DNA of 8,182 nt from CAYWOS01 sp964459985 (GCA_964459985.1 CAYWOS010000069.1:1-8182), one strand, 5' to 3'; positions 1-7,416 are shown, numbered from the stretch's first letter. Notes: generated by a model not told the origin, from the sequence alone. Made by a program: numbers and translations.

Positions 1-2
1 TT

Positions 3-554
3 ATTGACAAATTAGCTCGTCTATTTCCCGCCAGCATGGGGCGGCGGCGACAATGGGCATCAAAGCCGAATATCAGAAAACATGATTACTTGTTCAATGG
101 TCGTTTGTGTTTTGCTGTCAGTGACAAAACTTATCGGGATTCAGAATCAAAGGATATTGAGGATCAACTTGGCAATATTATCATAGAATTGTTTGAAGCT
201 TCTGAACAGATACGTCAGCGGCGATTAGCACATGAGGAAACGGTTAGACAGGAAGAAGAAGAACGAAAACGACGCGAAGAATTTCAAAAACGTCGAGTGA
301 ATGAAACGAATATGACAAACGCACTCGTACATGAAGCAGAAGATTATTCTACTGCTTGCGCAATTCGTGCTTATGCCGATGCGATGGAATCATCCGAAAC
401 AGAACTGACAGAAGAACAAAAAAGATGGATAACATGGGCGCGCGCAAAGGCAGATTGGTTTGATCCTTGTATAGAATATGACGATCCGCTACTGGGAAGG
501 CGCAAGCATGGCGAAGAACTAATTCATAAGGAGCCTTTTCGCGGATGGTTCTGA
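3..554 (+). CDS. Accessory protein of unknown function, C-terminal part (runs off the window's left edge)
   Basis: The reading frame is open from position 3, so the Met at 36 is probably internal and the true start lies before the window. The visible part begins IDKLARLFPAS. It contains a short beta-like stretch (HDYLFNGRLCFAVSD), the segment DIEDQLGNIIIELFEASEQI, a highly charged probable coiled coil (EEERKRREEFQKRR, about residues 74-87 counted from the Met at 36), then a helical tail with AIRAYADAM and WITWARAKADWFDP. From memory of the family, this order (an EDQLG motif, an Arg/Glu-rich coil, an AIRAY helix, a W-WAR-KAD-DP tail) matches the C-terminal half of uncharacterised accessory proteins whose N-terminus carries a helix-turn-helix-like segment. 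That N-terminal part is not visible here. No enzymatic motif is seen and no function can be assigned. AT-rich codon use matches the recombinase downstream and differs from the genes after 2139, which suggests acquired DNA. Confidence 0.6.
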   Translation: MDKLARLFPASMGRRRQWASKPNIRKHDYLFNGRLCFAVSDKTYRDSESKDIEDQLGNIIIELFEASEQIRQRRLAHEETVRQEEEERKRREEFQKRRVNETNMTNALVHEAEDYSTACAIRAYADAMESSETELTEEQKRWITWARAKADWFDPCIEYDDPLLGRRKHGEELIHKEPFRGWF

Positions 555-592
555 TGTTTTGTCGGTTGGGGATTTGTCCTTAAGACGGTTCT

Positions 593-1966
593 ACTGACGA
601 GGGTATTTCTGGGACAAACACAAAACGGCGTGAGGGCTTCCGACGAATGATCGCTGACGCCCTTGACGGGCGTATCGATCTGATCGTTACGAAATCGGTC
701 AGCCGCTTTGCCCGCAATACCGTTGATAGCCTTTCGACGATCCGCAAGCTAAAGGAAAAGGGCGTCGAGTGCTATTTCGAGAAGGAAAACATCTGGACAT
801 TCGACGGCAAAGGCGAACTCCTGATAACCATCATGTCGTCACTTGCTCAGGAAGAGAGCCGAAGCATTTCTGAAAACTGCGTATGGGGTCAACGAAAGCG
901 CTTCTCTGACGGAAAAGTGACCGTACCCTTTGGCCATTTTCTCGGATATGATCGAGGTGATGACGGGAACCTGATCGTCAATCCTGAGCAGGCCGCATTG
1001 GTACGCCGTATTTACGGGATGTTCCTGACGGGAATGACGCCGCACAGCATTGCAAAACAACTGACAGATGAGGGGATTCCAAGCCCGGCAAAGAAGGCCA
1101 AGTGGAATGCCTGCACAATCGCTCGGATGCTCACGAATGAAAAATACAAGGGTGATGCGCTTCTACAGAAAACATTCACCGTTGACTTCCTCACCAAGAA
1201 GAAAAAAGTTAACGAAGGTGAGATACCGCAGTATTATGTGACAGGAAACCATGAAGCCATCATCGAGCCAGCCGTTTTCGATATGGTTCAGCGTGAGATG
1301 GAAAGCAGACACCCCGGAAAAAACCGCTACAGCGGCGTTCATGTGTTTTCTGGCAAGGTGTATTGCGGCGAGTGCGGGAGCCTATATGGCAGTAAAGTTT
1401 GGCACTCAAACGACCGTTATCGCCGGGTCATTTGGCAATGTAATCATAAGTACGATAACGCAGAGAAATGCTCAACGCCACACTTTGACGAGATAACGCT
1501 CCAGCGGCTTTTCATTTCCGCAGTCAACAAACTGCTGATAAAGCGCAAAGCCGTCATCGCCAACTTCGCACTCATTGAAGAATCATTATTCGGTACCGTG
1601 GAGATAGAGCGACAGCGCGCCATGCTGCAGGATGAGCTTACAGTGATCGCTGAACTTGAACAGAAATGCATCCTCGAAAACGCAACCGTTGCGCTTGACC
1701 AAAGCGATTACCAGAAACGCTACGATGAAATCGCACGTCGGTTCTCGGAGACCAAGGCAAAGGTGGATGCGCTTGACGCAGAAATACGCGAGAAGCAAAC
1801 CAAGCGCAAATCCATCGAACGCTTTATCCAGACTATAAAGGAGCAGCCGATGTTGATTGATTCTTTCGATCCGGTTCTCTGGCGTTCCCTTGTAGACCGA
1901 GTGACGATTCATAGCCATAACGATGTGCGGTTCACATTCATGGATGGCACAGTAATCAACGCCTGA
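593..1966 (+). pseudogene. Large serine recombinase, N-terminally truncated and probably inactive
   Basis: Family similarity begins at about 593 with TDEGISGTNTKRREGF, upstream of the first ATG (647), and an in-frame stop (TAA) lies at 581-583. Counting from the ATG at 647, the remaining part of the resolvase domain holds the SVSRFARNT motif (residues 17-25) and the long helix SSLAQEESRSISENC (64-78). The 'recombinase' domain follows (about 95-205), then a zinc-ribbon with CGECG and two later cysteines (Cys240, Cys243, Cys265, Cys275), a coiled coil (about 310-395) and a C-terminal strand region. The YxRVS segment with the nucleophilic serine that starts intact enzymes is absent from all frames upstream, and no Shine-Dalgarno sequence precedes the ATG at 647. 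The protein normally excises or integrates mobile elements through a Ser-DNA intermediate. Without the serine, catalysis is not expected, although DNA binding could remain. A 5' deletion joined it to the end of the preceding gene. Confidence 0.85.
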
Positions 1967-1979
1967 CGGCGTAAAACAG

Positions 1980-2014
1980 AGCGCCTTTCACCACAAACGG
2001 TGAAGGGCGCTTTT
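1980..2014 (+). terminator. Intrinsic terminator after the recombinase
   Basis: A 13-bp stem, agcgcctttcacc (1980-1992) against ggtgaagggcgct (1999-2011) with one G-T wobble, closes a 6-nt loop and runs into TTTT. It begins 13 nt after the recombinase stop codon and would end the + strand transcript. Confidence 0.85.
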
Positions 2015-2053
2015 CAGTCAAAAAAGCCCGGCTGCAATTCCGCACTCATACAA

Positions 2054-2137
2054 AATCAAAATGTATCCGGTACCCCTAAAATGTATCCCCCTGATAATCA
2101 AAATGTATCGGGCTTATGGGATAATCAAATTGTATTG
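2054..2137. repeat. Four direct repeats of (GAT)AATCAAAATGTATC, possible IS21-like element end
   Basis: The core AAAATGTATC occurs at 2058, 2078 and 2100, with a variant AAATTGTATT at 2127 (start-to-start distances 20, 22 and 27). Copies 3 and 4 share the longer unit GATAATCAAAATGTATC / GATAATCAAATTGTATT. Clustered short direct repeats of this kind are typical of transposase binding sites near IS21-family ends. No istA/istB-like gene is present, so this would be a solo or deleted end. Plasmid-type iterons are an alternative, but no rep gene is visible. The cluster lies next to the point where the sulfoquinovosidase-like gene is broken. Confidence 0.55.
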
Positions 2138-2138
2138 T

Positions 2139-2783
2139 TTACGCCACGATTCTATCGAAGGAATTCTGCCACAGATGGATTTCGTGAAAGTCGTCGTGCG
2201 TGAAGTCGAGCACGGCATAGCAGGAATCATCGAAATGCGCGTAATAACCGCGCGTCGACACGAAGGTGCTCTCGGGATAAAACGTCCACCAGTAATCGCC
2301 GCCCGCGCGGTCGTTCACGTCGGACAGAAAGGTGATCTCGGTCTTTTTGTTGCGCCCGACGCCCTGCTCGCTCGTCCAGATGGGGAATTTGCGCCCGCGC
2401 AGGGCGAAATGGCTGAACTGCTCGCCCGCGCCGTACACGTCCTCGCCCTTTTCGGCGCACAGCCGCAGCCACAGGCGGTTGCAGCGCGGATCATCGTACG
2501 CGCCCGTCAGACGCAGCCGTCCGTTTTCCTCAAAGGCGCGCAGCGTCATGCGGTGCAGCCCGTCCGGGCTGATCAGCTCGGCGGTATCGTCCCGCAGCGC
2601 GTATCCGCGCAGGGGCACGCGCTCCTCGATCTCGTCAGAGATGTCGAAATTGCCGCGATACATATCGATGGTTTCGCGTCCTACGCCGATATACGCGCAG
2701 GGCGCTTCCGCGCTGTGCGACAGCAGCTTCACGCCGTTCAGCGCAAGCGAAAACCCGTCCGCCTCCCGGATAAAGCCGATCAT
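2139..2783 (-). pseudogene. yihQ: Sulfoquinovosidase-like GH31 alpha-glycosidase (YihQ type), N-terminal third only
   Basis: The 214 residues match the N-terminal third of E. coli YihQ, recalled from memory. Matching blocks are IDMYRGNF (39-46), NRLWLRL (102-108), YGAGEQFSHFALRG (117-130), PIWTSEQGVGRNK (134-146), AGGDYWWTFYPESTFVST (160-177) and HEIHLW (200-205). YihQ hydrolyses sulfoquinovosides such as sulfoquinovosyl glycerol to sulfoquinovose. The full enzyme has about 680 residues. The catalytic barrel, with the nucleophile and acid/base aspartates (Asp405 and Asp472 in E. coli), is missing, so the product cannot be an active hydrolase. Similarity stops after Trp205 (codon 2169-2171). 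The last nine residues and the stop are foreign sequence next to the repeat cluster at 2054-2137. The start overlaps the isomerase stop in an ATGA junction, typical of translational coupling. No signal peptide is visible, in keeping with a cytoplasmic enzyme. A generic GH31 alpha-glucosidase is less likely given the YihQ-specific blocks. Confidence 0.85.
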
Positions 2784-4087
2784 TCGATCACCTCGAAGCC
2801 GGCGACGCGGGCAAACTTGCGCAGCGCCGACAGATGATCGCCGTACAGCATGGCGACGTGATGCGCGACGCCGTAATCGGCGACCAGCGCGAACAGATCG
2901 CGCACGTTCCGGTCAAAGCGCACCTTGGCGTACGTGCCGCGCAGCGCCTTTTCCATCGGCAGCGCTTCGCCGCGCTGGATGAACAGGCGCGTTTTGCCGC
3001 GCGCGGTGTCCATGCGGAAGATGGTGACCGGGCCTTCCTTCATGACCATGCCGGTCGTCACGCCCTTGCCGCCCGCGAAATAGGTGTCCAGCGAGCAGAC
3101 GCTCTTGCCGTCCCACAAGGTATCGGCGGCGACGCCGCAATGCCACATGAGCGCGTAATCTTCCTCGAAATCGACCTGCGACAGATCGGCCATGTAGGGC
3201 GTGCCGTCCGACAGCGCCTTGCAGGCGAGCAGGGACAGCGTGCCCTCCATATCGCCCTCGCAGCCCAGAATGTAGCCCTTCGCCGCCAGCAGCGCCATCG
3301 AAGCGCAGGGCGCGACGCCGTAATCGCGGGCAAACTCGGGCCAGCAGCGCACGGCGACGGCGTCGAGCTTTTTTTGTTTAAGGAAGCCTTCGATGCCGGC
3401 GGCAAGCGCGGCGACCTTGCATTTCTGCGCGGCGGTGATATCGTCGGTATTGAAATGCGCGTCGATATAGCGCTCGTACTCGGGGCTTTCGACGGCGCCG
3501 CCATAGAACTCGCTGAGCTCGTAATGATCGATCAGAATGCCGTAAGTGCGCGCCAGCGTCAAATCCTCGACGTCAAGATTGAAAAAGCCGTCGGCGCGGT
3601 AGCCCGCCAGCCCGATATGCGCGCGGCGCAGCTTGGTCTGGATGCGGACGGCGGCCAGCCAATCCTGATCGATGTGATCGCCGATCGTGCAGCAATAGCC
3701 CTCGACGCCCGCTTTGTACAGATTGCTGGCGTTAAGGTTGATGCCGCAGACGCTGTTCAGGCGGATTTTGCCGCCGTCATAGGGCAGTTCGGAGAACGCC
3801 CAGAGAAGAACCGGGCGCTTGACAAGGCGCTCGACCGTCAGCGCCAAATGCCCCAGATGGAAGGTGGCGCTGATGATCACGACGCCGTCGACGAGCTGCC
3901 GCGCGAGCGTTTCGCCCGCAGCGATCGCCTCCTCCACCTCGATCACGGGCGTCTCGATAATCGCCCAGTCCACGCTTGTATCCGCCTTGAGTTCCCCGAT
4001 CGTGCGGCGATAAATCTCTGTGGCCGCTTGATAATCGAAGGTCGTACGCTCCAGACATACGACGCCGATCTTCATTTTATCCGTCAT
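2780..4087 (-). CDS. Fucose/arabinose-isomerase-family protein, probable sulfoquinovose isomerase
   Basis: This 435-residue cytoplasmic protein resembles the L-fucose/L-arabinose isomerase superfamily. It has an N-terminal Rossmann-like half (MKIGVVCLERTTFDYQAATE; GVVIISATFHLGHLAL, about 68-83), a conserved RCWPEF segment (247-252), the CEGDMEG block (276-282) and a C-terminal AHHVAMLYGDH (408-418). Glu251, Glu277 or Asp279, and His409/410 are plausible metal ligands by analogy with fucose isomerase; this is inference. Such enzymes interconvert aldoses and ketoses through a metal-bound enediol. Firmicutes sulfoquinovose pathways (sulfo-transaldolase, sulfo-transketolase) use an isomerase to convert sulfoquinovose to 6-deoxy-6-sulfofructose. 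Coupling to a YihQ-like gene makes that the best guess, but another sugar cannot be excluded. It starts 16 nt after the ROK stop. The start is ambiguous: the ATG at 4087 has AAAGGA only 2 nt away and AGGG 12 nt away, while Met5 (MKIGVV) is a typical family start. Confidence 0.7.
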   Translation of the reverse strand: MTDKMKIGVVCLERTTFDYQAATEIYRRTIGELKADTSVDWAIIETPVIEVEEAIAAGETLARQLVDGVVIISATFHLGHLALTVERLVKRPVLLWAFSELPYDGGKIRLNSVCGINLNASNLYKAGVEGYCCTIGDHIDQDWLAAVRIQTKLRRAHIGLAGYRADGFFNLDVEDLTLARTYGILIDHYELSEFYGGAVESPEYERYIDAHFNTDDITAAQKCKVAALAAGIEGFLKQKKLDAVAVRCWPEFARDYGVAPCASMALLAAKGYILGCEGDMEGTLSLLACKALSDGTPYMADLSQVDFEEDYALMWHCGVAADTLWDGKSVCSLDTYFAGGKGVTTGMVMKEGPVTIFRMDTARGKTRLFIQRGEALPMEKALRGTYAKVRFDRNVRDLFALVADYGVAHHVAMLYGDHLSALRKFARVAGFEVIE

Positions 4088-4103
4088 GATCCTTTATGTC
4101 CCT

Positions 4104-5336
4104 TCAAAATGATGAAATATCCAGCCCGCCGCGATCGAAGAAATCGCGCACGGCGAGAATGGGCGCGGCCACGGGATCGAGGCGCTGGTTCATGGCGCTT
4201 TTCTCGATCATCGAATCGGTCACGCCGAACGCGCGGTCGCTCTTGAGCCGCGCGCGCAGTTCGTCCAGATACCGCGTATCCTCGAACATTTTTCCGTACA
4301 GGACGATTTTTTGCGCGTCAAGCATGCGAATCGACATTTTGAGCGCTTCCGCCGTCAGCGAGACGGCGCGCTCCCAGATGTCCCTGATCGGCGCGTCGCC
4401 CTTTCGGACGGCCTCGTCGATCATGCCGAAGGTGATTTTCTCCCTGTCGCCCCTGCACAGCGCGTAAAGCGCCGGCGTTTCATAACGGTGAAGCGCCGCC
4501 TGCGACGCCGACAGGATCGCCTGATATGAGGCGACGGTTTCAAGGCAGCCGCGTCCGCCGCAGGCGCAGGGAAGCCCGTCCGGCACGACGCAGATATGGC
4601 CAAGCTCCGCCGAGCGATGATGGTTGCCCTCCAACAGCCGGTAATCGATCATATACGCCGCGCCGATGCCGTGCTCCGAACGCACGAACAGCATATTGCC
4701 GTCCGAGGGCGCGCAGGACAGGAACATCTGGGCGTAAGCGATGGAACGAACGTTGTTGTCCACTGTCACGCGCCACGGCGTATACTGCTCGAACAGCGCG
4801 CGGACGTCGACGTTTTTCTGCTCCCATAACCCGAAGCTGTCGACGCTGACGCCGCGCTGGCTGTCGACAATGCCGCGCAGCGACACGCCCAGCCCCACAA
4901 TGCGCTGCCCGTCGAGCACGTACCGCCCCGTAAACTCCTTGAGGCGCTCGGCGGTATGGCGCACGACGGTTTCGGCGTCCTCGCCGGTCACAGGCTCGAA
5001 CCGCTCCTGAACGATCTGCTCGCCCGAGAGCATGACGGCGGACAGTATGGTTTCGTTGATATTGATCGCCGCGCCCAGCGCGATGAAACGGCGCGTGTCG
5101 ATCCCCAGATTGATTTCCCGTCGTCCCGCCGTGCCCGACTGAACGACGGTCGCGCCCTCGCACAGGATGCCTTCCTCGATCATATCGGCGACGATCAGCG
5201 TGATGGCGGCGGGCGTGAGCGACAGGCGGCGCGCCAGCTTTTTCCGCGATATCGCGCCTTCCTCGTGCAGGATGCGCAGGATCGCGCGGCGGTTCGCCTG
5301 TTTGATATCCGCCATTTTCTTCCCTCGTATGGGCAT
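4104..5336 (-). CDS. ROK-family transcriptional repressor (NagC/XylR type)
   Basis: The 410-residue protein has an N-terminal winged helix-turn-helix (about 14-60: ANRRAILRILHEEGAISRKK, then LTPAAITLIVADMIEEG) followed by a ROK sugar-sensing domain. The zinc site is intact: ELGH (His247) and CACGGRGCLE (Cys257, Cys259, Cys264). The kinase phosphate loop is degenerate (ALGAAININET instead of DxGGTK). The usual catalytic Asp of the ENDAN motif is replaced in VDNNV, which fits a regulator rather than a sugar kinase. As first gene of the unit with the isomerase and the YihQ-like gene, it probably represses this operon and responds to sulfoquinovose, a sulfosugar intermediate or another sugar; the ligand is inference. 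The ATG at 5336 is preferred because AGGAGG ends 5 nt before it. Met8 is a weaker alternative. Its own promoter lies at 5391-5419. Confidence 0.9.
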   Translation of the reverse strand: MPIRGKKMADIKQANRRAILRILHEEGAISRKKLARRLSLTPAAITLIVADMIEEGILCEGATVVQSGTAGRREINLGIDTRRFIALGAAININETILSAVMLSGEQIVQERFEPVTGEDAETVVRHTAERLKEFTGRYVLDGQRIVGLGVSLRGIVDSQRGVSVDSFGLWEQKNVDVRALFEQYTPWRVTVDNNVRSIAYAQMFLSCAPSDGNMLFVRSEHGIGAAYMIDYRLLEGNHHRSAELGHICVVPDGLPCACGGRGCLETVASYQAILSASQAALHRYETPALYALCRGDREKITFGMIDEAVRKGDAPIRDIWERAVSLTAEALKMSIRMLDAQKIVLYGKMFEDTRYLDELRARLKSDRAFGVTDSMIEKSAMNQRLDPVAAPILAVRDFFDRGGLDISSF

Positions 5337-5341
5337 GGGCG

Positions 5342-5347
5342 CCTCCT
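5342..5347 (-). promoter_or_regulatory. Ribosome binding site of the ROK gene
   Basis: A perfect AGGAGG on the - strand with 5 nt spacing to the ATG at 5336 decides between the two possible starts, Met1 and Met8. Confidence 0.8.
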
Positions 5348-5351
5348 ATGA

Positions 5352-5375
5352 GGAACGGCGCCCCGCGCCTGTTCC
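5352..5375 (-). promoter_or_regulatory. Leader hairpin, possible operator, of the ROK-isomerase operon
   Basis: On the - strand the arms GGAAC-A-GGCGC and GCGCC-GTTCC enclose a GGG loop: 10 bp with one bulged A. It lies between the predicted transcription start and the ribosome binding site, 4 nt from the latter. It could be an operator half-site pair for the ROK protein or an RNA hairpin affecting translation. The sequence cannot distinguish these. Confidence 0.5.
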
Positions 5376-5390
5376 AATGTTTTCCTTCTT

Positions 5391-5419
5391 ATTATATACG
5401 GATGCGCGCAAGAAATCAA
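5391..5419 (-). promoter_or_regulatory. Sigma-70/A-type promoter of the ROK-isomerase-sulfoquinovosidase operon
   Basis: On the - strand there is TTGATT (5414-5419), a 17-nt spacer and a perfect TATAAT (5391-5396), giving a leader of about 48 nt. The spacer contains the 8-bp palindrome TGCGCGCA (5403-5410). A 10-bp palindrome AGCGCGCGCT (5433-5442) lies just upstream of the -35 element. Both are possible operators. Confidence 0.8.
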
Positions 5420-5471
5420 GCATTTTGTTGAAAGCGCGCGCTCCGTCGGAAGGGAAGGCGGCGCGGCGGCC

Positions 5472-5501
5472 GGGAGAGGGAGGCTGCGCGCTCCCTCTCC
5501 C
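5472..5501 (-). terminator. Stem-loop after the esterase gene, without a U-tract
   Basis: A perfect 11-bp inverted repeat, GGGAGAGGGAG (5472-5482) and CTCCCTCTCCC (5491-5501), with an 8-nt loop starts 11 nt past the esterase stop. No run of T follows on either strand, so it may be a weak or factor-assisted terminator or a 3' mRNA stabiliser. Confidence 0.5.
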
Positions 5502-5512
5502 CGTCCGCGTGA

Positions 5513-7390
5513 TTATTTCGCCCAGATGTCAAGCAGCCCGTTTTTGACGAAGTGATCGGAATGCATCTTCATGGACGCCGGCATGCCGGCCATGTAGAAG
5601 GCGCTGTTGTGCGCGCCGTCGCGAAGCTCCCAGATGACGTTGGCGCCGATCGTTTCCAGATACTCGCTCGCCTTCTTGGTGTTCTCGGGATCGACCATCT
5701 GATCGTCGTAGCCACAGTCCAGATAGAAATTGATGGAAGGCAGCACGTCGGCGGGAATGGCGCCGATGCACTCTTCATAATTGCCCACCGCGCCCATGTG
5801 GCTGGCAAAGGAGGTATAGATGTCGGTGTGCGCCATGCCGACCTTGAACACGCCGCCGCCGCCCATCGAAATGCCGCTCATGCCGCGGAATTCCTTCTGC
5901 GGGAGAGTGCGGTAGTTGTCGTCCGCCTGCGCGAGGATATCTATGTAGATATGGCTCGCCCACGGGCCGGCGCTGTCGCTGACGCCCTTTTCAGCGGGCG
6001 TGTCGGCATAGCCGCTGCTCTTGCCCGAGTTGGGCATGATAACGATCATTTCCTGAATACTGCCCGAAGCGATCCACTCGTTCATGCGCGATTCGATCTT
6101 ATCGACGTTGACGAAGGAATCGCCCGTCGAGTTGATGCCGTGCAGCAGGTAGACGACGGGATACGCCTTGTCCGTCTCGTAATAGGACGGCGGCAGATAG
6201 ACGCTGTACTGGAGCTGCTTGCCGCCCATTTCGGGAAGCGCCGAGGTATAGGTGACGGTGTAGCAGTGGCTGTAATTGCCGCGCTCGAGCGCCGTTTCCC
6301 CGGCGGTGAAGTACTGGATGAACTCGGGCTTGGAAAGAATGACGGCTTCCGCGCCGTCCTTGACGCCCTTGATCACGCGCGAGGCGAAATACACGGGCGC
6401 GTCATTGTAGGTATAGTACGCGCCCGCCGCGTCCTCGACCTTGATGTTTTCGTAAGCGTCAAAAATCGCCTGCATCTGCGCGACCTTCTCCGCCTTGTCC
6501 AGCTCATTCTCATTGTAGGCGTCCGACAGCGTGGCGGCGTAGGCGGCGATGTCCTCGCCCTCGATCGCCGCGACCTGCGCGCTCACGACGGCCTCGTAGG
6601 CGGCGGCGTCGGCAAGTTTGTCGATCGGCAGGTTCTTCAGGTAGTTGACGCATTCGCGCGTGGCGACCAGCGCGATGGTGCGGTCATAGAAGCCGCCGAA
6701 GGAGTTGTTGTTGTACAGACGGATGCAGATCTCGTTCTTGCCTTCCTTGAGCAGGGAAGCGTCGAACACGTACTCGCGGGAAACCTCCCAGTAGGATTTC
6801 TCAAACTGGAATTCGCCCTCGGGCACAAAGCCGCCCAGCGCGGGCACGGCCTTGGGATCGGCTTTCGAGCCGTCAGCCGCCTTGAAGCCGCTCTGACCGA
6901 TCGGCGTGCCGTTGATATACGCAACGTCCATATCGTCGATCACGCCGAGCATCAAAGTGACCTGCCCTTCCTTGGCAAAGCCGGCGGGCAGCTCGATGGT
7001 CTTGCAGAACCACGCCTCGCTCCACTTGGGGAACAGCTCGTTGTCGGTCAGCCTGTCGCGCACGTCGTCGTCGGTGCCGGCGCGGTACATCTGCAGCAGT
7101 CCGCCCGTCGAGTAATCGGCCGCCGGTCCGGCGACCTTCTCCCACGTCTCATACGTGTCCGCCGAAGGCAGCGCGGCGGCGGTATCGTCCGTCCATGTGA
7201 CCGGGCATCCGCCGTAGGCAAAGTACTGATACATGTTGGCGTACTTGCGGTACACCTTGAAGTTCCAATCGCCGCGCAGATCGATGAACTGATCGGCATA
7301 CGGCTCCCCGGACATCTCTTCCGCCAGCGCCGCGGGCAGCACGCCCGCCAGCAGCAGGACCGCGAGCAGCATTGCAAGGATTCGTTCCAT
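5513..7390 (-). CDS. Secreted esterase: jelly-roll-like N-terminal region plus esterase-D-type alpha/beta hydrolase
   Basis: The 625-residue protein starts with a Sec signal peptide (MERILAMLLAVLLLAGVLPA, likely cut after ALA, residue 23; no lipobox). Residues about 35-245 resemble the sugar-binding jelly roll of GH2 enzymes and sialate O-acetylesterases (FIDLRGDWNF; VTLMLGVIDDMDVAYINGTP; IRLYNNNSFGGFYDRTIALV). An Ala/Glu-rich helical linker follows (about 250-320). The C-terminal half (about 360-622) is an esterase-D/feruloyl-esterase-like fold with YLLHGIN (414-420), nucleophile Ser508 in GISMG (506-510), probable Asp563 in DCGYDD and His594 in GAHNS. The triad is complete. It probably removes ester-linked acyl or aromatic groups from a glycan outside the cell. 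Neighbouring sulfoquinovose-type genes allow the speculation that a sulfolipid or related glycoside is the substrate, but it has its own promoter and is not clearly in their operon. The ATG at 7390 has AGGAGG 9 nt upstream. Confidence 0.85.
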   Translation of the reverse strand: MERILAMLLAVLLLAGVLPAALAEEMSGEPYADQFIDLRGDWNFKVYRKYANMYQYFAYGGCPVTWTDDTAAALPSADTYETWEKVAGPAADYSTGGLLQMYRAGTDDDVRDRLTDNELFPKWSEAWFCKTIELPAGFAKEGQVTLMLGVIDDMDVAYINGTPIGQSGFKAADGSKADPKAVPALGGFVPEGEFQFEKSYWEVSREYVFDASLLKEGKNEICIRLYNNNSFGGFYDRTIALVATRECVNYLKNLPIDKLADAAAYEAVVSAQVAAIEGEDIAAYAATLSDAYNENELDKAEKVAQMQAIFDAYENIKVEDAAGAYYTYNDAPVYFASRVIKGVKDGAEAVILSKPEFIQYFTAGETALERGNYSHCYTVTYTSALPEMGGKQLQYSVYLPPSYYETDKAYPVVYLLHGINSTGDSFVNVDKIESRMNEWIASGSIQEMIVIMPNSGKSSGYADTPAEKGVSDSAGPWASHIYIDILAQADDNYRTLPQKEFRGMSGISMGGGGVFKVGMAHTDIYTSFASHMGAVGNYEECIGAIPADVLPSINFYLDCGYDDQMVDPENTKKASEYLETIGANVIWELRDGAHNSAFYMAGMPASMKMHSDHFVKNGLLDIWAK

Positions 7391-7399
7391 GGACAGTTC

Positions 7400-7405
7400 C
7401 CTCCT
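7400..7405 (-). promoter_or_regulatory. Ribosome binding site of the esterase gene
   Basis: AGGAGG on the - strand lies 9 nt before the ATG at 7390 and supports that start directly ahead of the signal peptide. Confidence 0.8.
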
Positions 7406-7416
7406 GTTTATTTAAT

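Noticed and set aside
555..592. Frameshifted recombinase N-terminus upstream of 593
   Set aside because: None of the three forward frames in this stretch gives the YxRVS or helix motifs of the missing segment, so deletion explains it better than a frameshift.
2054..2137. CRISPR-like array
   Set aside because: The repeats are too short and degenerate, the spacers are only about 6-13 nt, and no cas genes are present.
2834..4246. 470-residue open frame on the + strand opposite the isomerase
   Set aside because: It is antisense to a recognisable enzyme, is rich in Arg/Ala/Asp/Val repeats with no domain pattern, has no ribosome binding site and follows from GC-skewed third codon positions.
4104..5336. 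ROK protein as a sugar kinase
   Set aside because: It has an N-terminal DNA-binding domain, and the phosphate-binding and catalytic Asp motifs are degenerate, so a regulator is favoured.
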